Shown piece by piece: positions 1 to 7,103 of a DNA stretch of 7,632 bases (position 1 is its first letter; each line of letters opens with the position of its first letter). The notes below the pieces were generated by a model, which saw only the letters and a program-made list of their open reading frames with translations, searched no databases and was not told where the DNA came from. The translations under genes and the position numbers were made by a program. This DNA is from CAUZRD01 sp963582255. GTDB lineage: Bacteria; Pseudomonadota; Alphaproteobacteria; Rhizobiales; TMED25. The stretch covers positions 1-7,632 of the forward strand of contig CAUZRD010000098.1 of the NCBI GenBank assembly GCA_963582255.1, in the 5' to 3' direction.

Positions 1-2990
1 TGCTAGATCCTGGAAAACCCACGGCCTTGAAACGGCTGGAGGTACGCCAACCTATTCTTTCCAACGATGATTTGGAAAAAATCCGGGAAATTGGCGAGAT
101 TTCTGATAATCATTTCCAAACCATAACCCTCGACATCACCTTTGGCATCAAACGCGGCAAAGATGGCCTTTTGTTAGCCATCTCTCGTTTGTGTGAACGC
201 GCGGAAAAAGCCGTACGTGACGGCTACAATATTATCATCCTGTCAGATCGACTTAGCGGCCCAGATCGTGTGCCACTGCCAGCACTTTTGGCGACGTCGG
301 CAGTCCACCACCATCTCATACGAGAGGGTCTTCGCACGTCGGTCGGGTTAGTCGTTGAAACCGGAGAGGCCCGTGAGGTGCATCATTTTTGCACGCTTGC
401 CGGCTACGGTGCCGAGGCTATCAATCCCTACCTCGCATTCGAAACACTGGATGAACTGCGCCACTCTCTGGATGAAGAAATCAGCCGTAAATCGGCAATC
501 AAGCGTTACATCAAGGCCATCAACAAGGGTATATTGAAAGTTATGTCTAAGATGGGCATTTCAACTTATCAGTCCTACTGCGGCGCACAGATTTTTGATG
601 CGATCGGCCTTGACGAAGCGTTCGTTGAAAAATATTTCACTGGCACCCATTCTCGGATCGGCGGCATTGGCCTTGATGAGCTAGCAGAGGAAACCTTACG
701 CAGACACAATGCCGCGTTCGGTTCATCTCCGTTATTGGAAAAAGCACTCGACGTCGGCGGCGAGTATGCCTTCCGCATTCGCGGTGAAGACCACGTATGG
801 ACATCGGATTCGGTTCGCGATTTACAACATGCGGTGCGCGGTAATGTACCCGATCTTTATCGCTCATTTGCCGCCCATATCAATCAGCAAACAAAACGGC
901 TTTTAACTATTCGCGGTCTGTTTGAGATCAACGAGGCCGATTACGAAGGGCGTTCGTCGATCAATCTGGACCAAGTGGAACCGGCCGCAGCGATCGTAAA
1001 ACGTTTTTCAACCGGCGCCATGTCTTACGGCTCGATCAGCCGCGAGGCTCATACCACATTGGCAATCGCGATGAACCGGATCGGCGGACGTTCCAACACC
1101 GGCGAAGGTGGTGAGGAAGTCGATCGTTTTCAGCCGCTGGCGAACGGCGATTCCATGCGCTCGGCCATCAAGCAGGTGGCCTCGGGACGTTTTGGGGTTT
1201 CGGCGGAATATTTGGTCAATTCCGATATGATCCAAATTAAAATGGCACAAGGGGCCAAGCCTGGAGAGGGCGGCCAATTGCCTGGCCACAAAGTTGATGC
1301 GATCATTGCTAAAGTACGCCATTCCACCCCAGGCGTAGGTCTGATTTCGCCACCCCCGCATCACGACATTTATTCCATTGAGGACCTTTCTCAGCTTATC
1401 TTCGATTTAAAGAATGCCAATCGTGATGCCTGGATCAGCGTCAAGCTGGTGTCAGAAGTCGGCGTTGGAACTGTCGCCGCAGGAGTATCCAAAGCCAGGG
1501 CTGACCACGTTACTATTTCCGGATTTGAAGGCGGTACTGGCGCAAGTCCTCTGACATCCATTAAACATGCTGGTCTTCCCTGGGAGATTGGGTTAGCGGA
1601 AACTCATCAGACTCTAGTCATAAATAACCTACGCAGCCGCATTGCGGTTCAGGTAGATGGTGGCCTCCGAACCGGCCGCGATGTGGTGATCGGCGCGTTG
1701 CTGGGTGCTGATGAATTTGGGTTTTCTACCGCGCCACTGATATCTGCCGGATGTTTGATGATGCGTAAATGCCATCTGAACACCTGCCCAGTTGGCATCG
1801 CCACACAAGATCCCGAATTGCGCAAGCGCTTCATAGGCCAACCTGAGCACATCATCAATTACTTCTTTTTCGTCGCGGAGGAAGTGCGGGCGATCATGGC
1901 CTCTTTGGGCTATCGCACGTTCAATGAGATGATTGGTCAGAGTCAAATGCTGAATAAGCGAGAGGCCATAGACCATTGGAAGGCGAAAGGTCTTGATTAC
2001 TCGCGCCTGTTTTATAAACCTAAAATGCCCAATCATGTTGGCATCCACAAGAGCGAGGAACAAGATCACAAAATTCATGATATTCTCGATCGCAGGCTAA
2101 TCGAAGAGGCCAAAGACGCTATCCAGAACCGTAACAAGGTCAAAATCACCGCCAATATTTCCAATACCGACCGTACCACCGGAACCATGCTGTCCAGCGA
2201 GATCGCAAGACGCTACGGACATGTCGGACTTGAGGACGACACCATCCATGTGAAACTCAACGGAACGGCTGGGCAGAGTTTTGGTGCTTTTCTTGCCCAT
2301 GGGATAACTTTAGAGCTCATGGGTGAAAGCAACGACTATGTCGGCAAAGGTCTTTCTGGCGGAAAGCTAATCATCTACCCTGACTTAAAATCTAAAATCG
2401 TGCCTGAAGAAAGCATAATCATCGGCAATACGGTACTCTATGGCGCTATTGCTGGTGAATGCTATTTTAGGGGCATTGCGGGTGAGCGTTTTGCAGTGCG
2501 TAATTCCGGCGCTATAGCGGTCGTTGAAGGCACTGGTGATCATGGCTGTGAGTATATGACAGGCGGGGTGGTCGTAGTGCTTGGGCCGACCGGGCGTAAT
2601 TTCGCCGCCGGCATGTCAGGTGGCATCGCCTATGTTCTCGATGAGCTCGGCGATTTCTCGGTACGTTGCAATATGTCAATGGTGGAGCTTGAGCCAATCA
2701 AGTCCGAGGATGATATTTTAGAGCGCCTTCATCACCAGGGCGGTGATCTCGAAGGACACGGTCGGGTCGACATCATGAAATCGATGTCAAAATATGACGA
2801 AGAGCGGATTTACAAGCTGGTATCCAATCACTCAGCACACACTGGTTCGCAGCGAGCGCAAGATATTCTGGCTAATTGGGAGACTTACCTACCCAAATTC
2901 GTCAAGGTGATGCCGGTCGAATACCGTCGAGCACTCAAGGACATGGAAGAAGACGACATGCATACGATGGCAAAGATTGCAGGCGAGTAA
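1..2990 (+). CDS. gltB: Glutamate synthase (NADPH) large subunit, partial (5' end outside window)
   Basis: Large (alpha) subunit of bacterial glutamate synthase, which moves the amide nitrogen of glutamine to 2-oxoglutarate in the cytoplasm. The frame is open from the left edge (first full codon at 3), so about 995 residues are visible; the family is near 1500, and the missing part is the N-terminal class II glutaminase domain. Visible in order: the central domain (about 1-800), the FMN-binding synthase domain (about 900-2070, with SYGSISREAH and the KPGEGGQLPGHKV loop), and the C-terminal GXGXG beta-helix domain (about 2150-2900). The 3Fe-4S cysteines are present as C-x5-C-x4-C, with codons at 1752, 1770 and 1785, followed by PVGIATQDP. 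The frame has no interruption and ends at TAA 2988. It lies 4 bases before gltD, so the two are surely one operon. Identification is from recognised family motifs; the operon promoter lies outside the window. Confidence 0.97.
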   Translation, partial: LDPGKPTALKRLEVRQPILSNDDLEKIREIGEISDNHFQTITLDITFGIKRGKDGLLLAISRLCERAEKAVRDGYNIIILSDRLSGPDRVPLPALLATSAVHHHLIREGLRTSVGLVVETGEAREVHHFCTLAGYGAEAINPYLAFETLDELRHSLDEEISRKSAIKRYIKAINKGILKVMSKMGISTYQSYCGAQIFDAIGLDEAFVEKYFTGTHSRIGGIGLDELAEETLRRHNAAFGSSPLLEKALDVGGEYAFRIRGEDHVWTSDSVRDLQHAVRGNVPDLYRSFAAHINQQTKRLLTIRGLFEINEADYEGRSSINLDQVEPAAAIVKRFSTGAMSYGSISREAHTTLAIAMNRIGGRSNTGEGGEEVDRFQPLANGDSMRSAIKQVASGRFGVSAEYLVNSDMIQIKMAQGAKPGEGGQLPGHKVDAIIAKVRHSTPGVGLISPPPHHDIYSIEDLSQLIFDLKNANRDAWISVKLVSEVGVGTVAAGVSKARADHVTISGFEGGTGASPLTSIKHAGLPWEIGLAETHQTLVINNLRSRIAVQVDGGLRTGRDVVIGALLGADEFGFSTAPLISAGCLMMRKCHLNTCPVGIATQDPELRKRFIGQPEHIINYFFFVAEEVRAIMASLGYRTFNEMIGQSQMLNKREAIDHWKAKGLDYSRLFYKPKMPNHVGIHKSEEQDHKIHDILDRRLIEEAKDAIQNRNKVKITANISNTDRTTGTMLSSEIARRYGHVGLEDDTIHVKLNGTAGQSFGAFLAHGITLELMGESNDYVGKGLSGGKLIIYPDLKSKIVPEESIIIGNTVLYGAIAGECYFRGIAGERFAVRNSGAIAVVEGTGDHGCEYMTGGVVVVLGPTGRNFAAGMSGGIAYVLDELGDFSVRCNMSMVELEPIKSEDDILERLHHQGGDLEGHGRVDIMKSMSKYDEERIYKLVSNHSAHTGSQRAQDILANWETYLPKFVKVMPVEYRRALKDMEEDDMHTMAKIAGE

Positions 2991-2994
2991 GCTA

Positions 2995-4413
2995 ATGGGC
3001 AAAGTAACTGGATTTCTAGAAATTGACCGCCGCGATCGCAAATATATGCCGGCGGCGGATAGGATTCGTAGTTTTGACGAGTTCGTCATTCCGCTTGGAG
3101 AACCGGCAACCCGTGACCAGGCCGCCCGCTGCATGGATTGCGGCATTCCCTATTGTCACAATGGCTGCCCAGTCAATAACCAAATCCCCGACTGGAACGA
3201 TCTTGTCTACCGAGATAACTGGCGCGAGGCGCTTCGCAATCTGCAATCTACCAACAATTTTCCTGAATTCACCGGACGGATTTGCCCCGCGCCGTGTGAG
3301 ACATCGTGCACGCTGAACTTAATTGATGCCCCGGTAACAATCAAAACGATAGAATGTGCAATTATAGACCGGGGATTCAAAGAGGGCTGGATCACACCGG
3401 ATATGCCGGAAGAAAAAACCGGTAAGAAGGTTGCCATTATCGGATCTGGTCCTGCGGGCATGTCATGCGCACAGCAACTAGCTCGGGCTGGACATGACGT
3501 CCATGTCTTTGAAAAGAACGGAAAAGCAGGCGGTCTCTTGAGGTACGGAATCCCGGATTTTAAGATGGAAAAATACCTGATAGACCGTCGGGTCAGTCAG
3601 ATGGAAGCCGAGGGGGTTGTGTTCCACTACGGCGCGCATATTGGTCGTGACACACCGATAGAACAGATCATAGGCTACCATGATGCAGTCGTGCTAGCTG
3701 GCGGTTCGGAAGAACCGCGCGAACTTCCGATTCAGGGATGTGAACTCACCGGCGTTCACTTCGCCATGGATTTTCTACCGCAACAGAACCGGCGGGTGAG
3801 CGGCGAGCCACTTGGCGGAGTAGATCCAATCACCGCATCTGGCAAACACGTCGTAGTCATCGGTGGTGGCGATACTGGCTCAGACTGCATCGGCACATCG
3901 TTTCGCCAGGCGGCGCTATCTGTCACACAACTTGAAATCATGCCAAAACCACCAGAGATGGAAGATAAACTTCGTATCTGGCCAAATTGGCCACTGAAGA
4001 TGCGCACATCTTCCAGCCAGGCTGAAGGGGCTGAGCGCGACTGGTCGGTGATGACTACCAAACTAACCGGATCAAATGGGCAAGTCCAAAATCTGCACTG
4101 CGCTCGGATAGACCCGTCGATGAATCCGATTGACGGCAGCGATTTTACGATTAAGGCCGATCTCGTACTACTTGCGATGGGATTTATACATCCAGTGCAC
4201 AGAGGCATGCTAGAAGCATTGAAGATTGAGCGTGACCAGCGCGGGAATGTGCTGGCCAACACCCTCACCTACCAAACCAGCATGGATAAGGTCTTTGCCG
4301 CTGGAGACATGCGTCGTGGCCAATCTCTGGTAGTCTGGGCCATCCGCGAGGGACGTCAAACTGCGCATGCCGTCGATCAGTTTTTGATGGGTTTCAGCCA
4401 ACTTCCGCGTTAG
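2995..4413 (+). CDS. gltD: Glutamate synthase (NADPH) small subunit
   Basis: Small (beta) subunit of glutamate synthase: it oxidises NADPH on FAD and passes electrons through iron-sulfur centres to GltB. It has 472 residues, normal for the family. The N-terminal ferredoxin-like region has CMDCGIPYC-HNGC (Cys 46, 49, 54, 58) and CPAPCETSC (Cys 97, 101, 105), which bind the 4Fe-4S clusters. The FAD-binding Rossmann motif GSGPAG is at 150-155, with an acidic FEK end about 25 residues later. The NADPH motif GGGDTG is at 290-295, and the C-terminal FAD motif FAAGDMRRGQSLVVWAI is present. I chose ATG 2995, which gives the family's usual MGKVTGFLEI start; an AGGCGAG stretch at 2981-2987 can serve as ribosome site. 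That site lies inside the end of gltB, which suggests translational coupling. A TTG at 2977 would add six residues and overlap gltB. No truncation is seen. Confidence 0.97.
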   Translation: MGKVTGFLEIDRRDRKYMPAADRIRSFDEFVIPLGEPATRDQAARCMDCGIPYCHNGCPVNNQIPDWNDLVYRDNWREALRNLQSTNNFPEFTGRICPAPCETSCTLNLIDAPVTIKTIECAIIDRGFKEGWITPDMPEEKTGKKVAIIGSGPAGMSCAQQLARAGHDVHVFEKNGKAGGLLRYGIPDFKMEKYLIDRRVSQMEAEGVVFHYGAHIGRDTPIEQIIGYHDAVVLAGGSEEPRELPIQGCELTGVHFAMDFLPQQNRRVSGEPLGGVDPITASGKHVVVIGGGDTGSDCIGTSFRQAALSVTQLEIMPKPPEMEDKLRIWPNWPLKMRTSSSQAEGAERDWSVMTTKLTGSNGQVQNLHCARIDPSMNPIDGSDFTIKADLVLLAMGFIHPVHRGMLEALKIERDQRGNVLANTLTYQTSMDKVFAAGDMRRGQSLVVWAIREGRQTAHAVDQFLMGFSQLPR

Positions 4414-4680
4414 TTACCGCCTTTCACCAGACAAGTATGCAATTCCAACCATAGGAAACGCCCCCAGTGTATAGTATGCTATTTCCAAATTTAGTATGAT
4501 CGGGAGACCTAGTGTGGGGAGCAGTAAGAAAAGTGACCCCACATAACCCTCAATATTTCCATTAAATTTGATAGAGCTATTCCTGTTCTCTGAAACTAAG
4601 CAGAATTGGTGTAATTGAACCCCACCTCACCAAAGCACAGCACATACTAACGGCAAAATACACAGCAGATCTATGGCCAA
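4414..4680. other. Intergenic region between convergent gltD and the transglycosylase-like gene
   Basis: No coding frame is supported in these 267 bases. They contain one inverted repeat (4513-4543, listed separately) and three scattered copies of AGTATG (4434, 4473, 4493). I see no classical GC stem followed by a T run on either strand, so how gltBD and the opposing gene terminate is not evident. Confidence 0.6.
4513..4543. repeat. Inverted repeat, possible hairpin between convergent genes
   Basis: TGTGGGG at 4513-4519 pairs perfectly with CCCCACA at 4537-4543 across a 17-base loop. It lies about 100 bases past gltD and about 140 bases past the end of the opposing gene. There is no T run beside it on either strand, so calling it a terminator would be a guess. 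It could also be the trace of an old insertion end, but nothing else supports that. Confidence 0.35.
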
Positions 4681-5199
4681 TCAGTCATCGTTTCTCGACA
4701 TTTTGAGTAAGCGTTCAGTCGCAAATCCATCTGCAATTAATCCAACTGAGGATTGATAGTTACGCACAGCACCTTGGGTTTTTGGACCAATTTTGACATC
4801 GATCCCTCCGGTATCAAAGCCGCGCGCGGACAACAATGTTTGGAGTTCAGCGCGCCCATCATTACCAAGGATCCGCTTACCTTGCGGCCAGGAAGCAACA
4901 AAAGGCTGACCACCGCGAAACCTGTCAGCCAAATGTCCCACTGACAGACCAGATAGAGCATGATCAAATGTCGCTTCGGGAATACCTGCAACCAAGGCAT
5001 CCTTGCGCAATTGCATAAGATAACCGTGAAAACCTTGAACTGTTCCGTTAATAGCCCGGATTGGCTCAACGCGATTATAACGAGCTCCGGTTGAGATCAC
5101 ATCCATCATAAAATTAAATATCTGCGCCTGCGCTAATCCGGATGCAGCACTAGTAACAATGACTACTAAAAACAGAATCCATCTCAGATGGCGAAACAT
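4681..5199 (-). CDS. Secreted peptidoglycan-binding protein; MltB-type lytic transglycosylase lacking its catalytic core
   Basis: The protein has 172 residues. Residues 1-25 form a signal peptide (basic start, hydrophobic stretch 8-22, AQA cleavage site), so it should be exported to the periplasm. Residues 57-85 (FHGYLMQLRKDALVAGIP, then FDHALSGL) match the start of the MltB-like SLT_2 domain. Residues 86-93 (SVGHLADR) match the sequence that in full-length enzymes comes at the end of that domain. Residues 115-165 are a PG_binding_1 domain with the typical RGFDTGGID, IGPKT and ADGFAT. Family members are about 400 residues, so roughly 220-240 residues, including the catalytic glutamate, appear to be missing at the junction near 4942-4950 while the frame stays open. 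As it stands it could bind peptidoglycan but not cleave it. It may be a decayed gene, a repurposed binding protein or an assembly deletion. Start ATG 5199 has AGGA nine bases upstream (- strand). Confidence 0.85.
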   Translation of the reverse strand: MFRHLRWILFLVVIVTSAASGLAQAQIFNFMMDVISTGARYNRVEPIRAINGTVQGFHGYLMQLRKDALVAGIPEATFDHALSGLSVGHLADRFRGGQPFVASWPQGKRILGNDGRAELQTLLSARGFDTGGIDVKIGPKTQGAVRNYQSSVGLIADGFATERLLKMSRNDD

Positions 5200-5226
5200 G
5201 GATAAAAATCCTTTTGATCCTCATCA

Positions 5227-5253
5227 GATTTAAATTGCGAAACAATCGGTCAA
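5227..5253 (-). promoter_or_regulatory. Possible promoter of the transglycosylase-like gene
   Basis: On the - strand, TTGACC (5253-5248) is followed after 15 bases by TAAATC (5232-5227). Transcription would begin about 20 bases before the ATG at 5199, with the ribosome site AGGA in between. The -35 is good, but the -10 and the spacing are poor, so this is tentative. Confidence 0.3.
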
Positions 5254-5342
5254 TAGCATTACCTGTTTGCTAAGGGGTCTGCAGCCTCAAGAAATCTAAA
5301 TCTAGGGTAAAATTAATAATAGGGATTGTTTAATTCATAAAG

Positions 5343-5368
5343 CTATGAAGTGAGTGTACCGCTCATAG
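5343..5368. promoter_or_regulatory. Inverted repeat abutting the rpmJ -35 box, possible operator
   Basis: CTATGA (5343-5348) and TCATAG (5363-5368) form a 6-base dyad with 14 bases between arms. The right arm ends at the base before the -35 TTGACA. The centre-to-centre distance is 20 bases, about two helical turns, which would suit a dimeric regulator. A chance match of this length is possible, and no regulator is known from the sequence. Confidence 0.3.
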
Positions 5369-5397
5369 TTGACACATCGACGTGAGCTTAATATCTT
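5369..5397 (+). promoter_or_regulatory. Promoter of rpmJ
   Basis: A perfect -35 TTGACA (5369-5374) is followed after 17 bases by TATCTT (5392-5397), four of six matches to the -10 consensus. Transcription should begin near 5404, leaving a leader of about 35 bases before the rpmJ ATG. This is the best sigma-70-type promoter I see in the window, as fits a ribosomal protein gene. Confidence 0.65.
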
Positions 5398-5438
5398 TCC
5401 AGCTCTCTTTAGCCAGCTTTCAACAATCAGGATTTACT

Positions 5439-5564
5439 ATGAAAGTTAGTAATTCGATCAGATCTCTGCGCAACCGTCATCGTGACTGTCGAGTTGTGCG
5501 TCGGCGTGGCCGGATATTTGTGATAAATAAAACCAATCGCCGTTTTAAGGCGCGCCAGGGTTGA
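5439..5564 (+). CDS. rpmJ: 50S ribosomal protein L36, zinc-free (C-) form
   Basis: A 41-residue, very basic protein beginning MKVSNSIRSL and ending RRFKARQG, the standard alphaproteobacterial L36, a small component of the large ribosomal subunit. It lacks the zinc ribbon (C-x2-C plus later Cys and His) of the classical C+ form. Only Cys17 remains, and the position that is a second Cys in E. coli YkgO is Asn here (VINK). The start ATG 5439 has AGGA at 5429-5432, six bases upstream. It stands alone, away from the spc ribosomal operon, with its own promoter (5369-5397) and a possible terminator hairpin about 70 bases after the stop. An upstream in-frame start at 5382 would add 19 residues unlike any L36 and is not used. 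The - strand gene before it is divergent and shares the 5200-5438 spacer. Confidence 0.95.
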   Translation: MKVSNSIRSLRNRHRDCRVVRRRGRIFVINKTNRRFKARQG

Positions 5565-5631
5565 GATCAGCCCATTGCTCTAACTACACGCAGGTTATAA
5601 TCGCTTGGCACGCGTTGCATTTTCATTGAAG

Positions 5632-5655
5632 AAATACCTCTTAGAGAGGTGTATT
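5632..5655 (+). terminator. Possible terminator hairpin of rpmJ
   Basis: ACCTCT (5636-5641) pairs with AGAGGT (5645-5650) across the loop TAG. The stem extends by three A-T pairs past a two-base bulge. It is followed by the T-rich but interrupted stretch CCTATTCTTTATT. It is the only stem with T-rich sequence behind it downstream of rpmJ, but the stem is short and not GC-rich. Confidence 0.4.
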
Positions 5656-5733
5656 CCTATTCTTTATTGCCCGTGTATTGCTGTCTGACCCATCTCATGC
5701 ACAATCATATCAGAAACTTTCTCGTGAATCTGA

Positions 5734-5780
5734 CCGGGTAGCCACCCTGGATTCCTTATCCTAGAGTCTCGCTGAGGCTC
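5734..5780 (+). other. Pair of adjacent hairpins in non-coding DNA
   Basis: CCGGGT (5734-5739) pairs with ACCCTGG (5744-5750) with one bulged T and a four-base loop. Fourteen bases later GAGTCTC (5764-5770) pairs with GAGGCTC (5774-5780) through one G-T pair and a three-base loop. No T run follows either. They could belong to a structured leader or small RNA, or be chance. Confidence 0.25.
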
Positions 5781-5845
5781 ACTCCAACAGCGCCGCAAAA
5801 ACTATTGCGACGTCGATCTAGCAAGATTGTAGTGAACCTGGAAAC

Positions 5846-5874
5846 GATACAACCAATATATTGCCCGTTATAAT
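5846..5874 (+). promoter_or_regulatory. Possible promoter of the amidohydrolase-DUF1244 operon
   Basis: A perfect -10 TATAAT lies at 5869-5874. At 17 bases upstream stands GATACA (5846-5851), only three of six matches to TTGACA. Transcription would start near 5881, downstream of the ATG at 5873 and about 30 bases before the ATG at 5912, which favours the later start codon. Confidence 0.35.
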
Positions 5875-5911
5875 GCTACAAAATTCAATATCTCCAACAC
5901 AAATTAACATC

Positions 5912-6691
5912 ATGGCAAATGATTCGGTCGAACATATCGAAGGCCAGACCGATGGTGGCCTCCTGATCATTTGTGACCATGCCACCAATAGGATTCCAGA
6001 GCAATATCGCGACCTAGACATCGAACCAGCCATACTTAATTCACATGTTGGTTATGATATTGGCGTACGCCGAGTCACCCAGGAATTATCCAAGATGACT
6101 CAGGCTCCGGCTCTCCTCAGCCGATTTTCACGACTTCTGATTGATCCTAATAGAGGCATAGATGACCCAACTTTGATAATGAAAATAGCCGACGGCAGCA
6201 TTGTTTCCGGAAATGTTGCAGTTGATAAAGACGAAATTGCGAAACGGATTGCCACGTATTATGATCCTTATCATGCGGCCATACGGTGCTCACTTGATGC
6301 CGCCATAGAGACCGGCGTCCCGCCTGCAATACTTTCGGTTCATTCCTTCACGCCCACATTTAAAAACCAAATCCGGCCCTGGCATGCGGCAATATTATGG
6401 GATGCGGACCCGCGCTTACCGCATGCAATACTGCATGCTCTGCAACAAGAACCAGCTCTCATCATCGGTGAGAATGTGCCCTATACGGGTAGATTGCATG
6501 GCGATACGCTTTATCGTCACGGAACCACTAACGGCCTTGCCCATGCGCTGATCGAAATTAGACAGGATCTTATTAGCGATGAAGACGGGCAACTTGCCTG
6601 GGCACGACGTCTACATAAGGTGCTAACATCAACAATGAGGAATCCGGAGATGAACCGTATTTCTTATCACCTTAGTAGTGTAGATACCTAG
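5912..6691 (+). CDS. N-formylglutamate amidohydrolase family protein
   Basis: A cytoplasmic metal-dependent hydrolase of the N-formylglutamate amidohydrolase (HutG/FGase) family, whose founding member splits N-formyl-L-glutamate to formate and glutamate at the end of one histidine pathway. With start 5912 it has 259 residues, normal for the alphaproteobacterial group. Family blocks in order: VEHIEG, IICDHATNRIP, HVGYDIGV, SRLLIDPNRG, YYDPYH, LSVHSFTP, ENVPYTG and ALIEIRQDLI. The start is uncertain: ATG 5912 and ATG 5873 (13 residues longer) both lack a Shine-Dalgarno sequence. I prefer 5912 because a TATAAT box overlaps the earlier ATG and because relatives begin shortly before the VExxEG block. 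No histidine-utilisation genes lie next to it, so the true substrate may be another N-acyl amino acid. A DUF1244 gene follows after 18 bases, suggesting one operon. Confidence 0.9.
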   Translation: MANDSVEHIEGQTDGGLLIICDHATNRIPEQYRDLDIEPAILNSHVGYDIGVRRVTQELSKMTQAPALLSRFSRLLIDPNRGIDDPTLIMKIADGSIVSGNVAVDKDEIAKRIATYYDPYHAAIRCSLDAAIETGVPPAILSVHSFTPTFKNQIRPWHAAILWDADPRLPHAILHALQQEPALIIGENVPYTGRLHGDTLYRHGTTNGLAHALIEIRQDLISDEDGQLAWARRLHKVLTSTMRNPEMNRISYHLSSVDT

Positions 6692-6709
6692 ATTAGGTGG
6701 GGAGTGCAC

Positions 6710-7021
6710 ATGATACAAAAATTAGACAATAAATCACGTGAGGCGCTTGAGGCTGCAGCTTTTCGTCGGCTGATTTCGCATTTACAAAATCACACTGATG
6801 TTCAAAATATCGATTTGATGAATCTTGCCTCGTTCTGTCGCAATTGCCTTTCTGGCTGGTACCAGGAGGAAGCGAAGAAAAGAGGTATTGTGCTTGGGAA
6901 AGACGAGGCGCGCGAAATTATCTACGGGATGCCTTACGCGCAATGGAAAGAAACTCACCAGCACGAGGTAACGCCCCAACAACTTAAGAAATTCCAAGAT
7001 AATTCGCCATCCGATATCTAG
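6710..7021 (+). CDS. DUF1244 family protein
   Basis: A 103-residue protein that I recognise as DUF1244, a small, mostly helical family of proteobacteria with no established function. Diagnostic blocks are AAAFRRLISHL (15-25), TDVQNIDLMNLA (29-40), FCRNCLSGWY (42-51) with the Cys43/Cys46 pair, and KDEAREIIYGMPYAQWK further on. The length is normal for the family. I chose ATG 6710 because GGAG at 6701-6704 stands five bases before it; GTG 6704 overlaps that ribosome site. It has no signal peptide or membrane segment and so is probably cytoplasmic. It follows the amidohydrolase gene by 18 bases and is likely co-transcribed. The C-x2-C pair alone is not enough to claim metal binding. Confidence 0.92.
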   Translation: MIQKLDNKSREALEAAAFRRLISHLQNHTDVQNIDLMNLASFCRNCLSGWYQEEAKKRGIVLGKDEAREIIYGMPYAQWKETHQHEVTPQQLKKFQDNSPSDI

Positions 7022-7085
7022 GGTATCTCCTACTATCTCTGTTCAATGAATGTTCCAGTAAGAGGCGAGTGTCTCAATATCGATA

Positions 7086-7103
7086 ACCGAGCAACCCCTC
7101 GGT
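7086..7103. repeat. Small hairpin at the end of the right-hand gene
   Basis: ACCGAG (7086-7091) pairs with CTCGGT (7098-7103) across a six-base loop. It lies between the convergent DUF1244 gene and the - strand gene and overlaps the last base of the latter's stop codon. No T run follows on either strand, so terminator function is only a possibility. Confidence 0.3.

Larger units (their letters stand above)
5565..5911. other. Gene-free region with small hairpins
   Basis: About 350 bases lie between rpmJ and the amidohydrolase gene. No frame on either strand looks like a real gene. The stretch contains a hairpin that may end rpmJ (5632-5655), two further hairpins close together (5734-5750 and 5764-5780) and a TATAAT box (5869-5874). 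I see no tRNA cloverleaf and no riboswitch class I can name. Confidence 0.5.

Noticed and set aside
1629..2078. 149-codon open frame on the - strand inside gltB
   Set aside because: It lies fully within the clearly coding gltB frame and its product resembles nothing I know; it is a shadow of gltB.
2977..2994. TTG start six codons earlier for gltD
   Set aside because: It would overlap the end of gltB and add residues not found in the family; ATG 2995 gives the usual N-terminus with a ribosome site.
3756..4268. 170-codon open frame on the - strand inside gltD
   Set aside because: It is antisense to a well-conserved gltD region and has no recognisable domain; a shadow frame.
4737..5069. Open frames on both strands over the transglycosylase-like gene (including 4753-4944 +)
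   Set aside because: They lie within the frame that encodes the signal peptide and PG_binding_1 domain and show no family features.
5805..5833. TTGCGA-17-TGTAGT as a promoter for the amidohydrolase
   Set aside because: Both boxes match only four of six consensus positions; the TATAAT at 5869-5874 is the better candidate.
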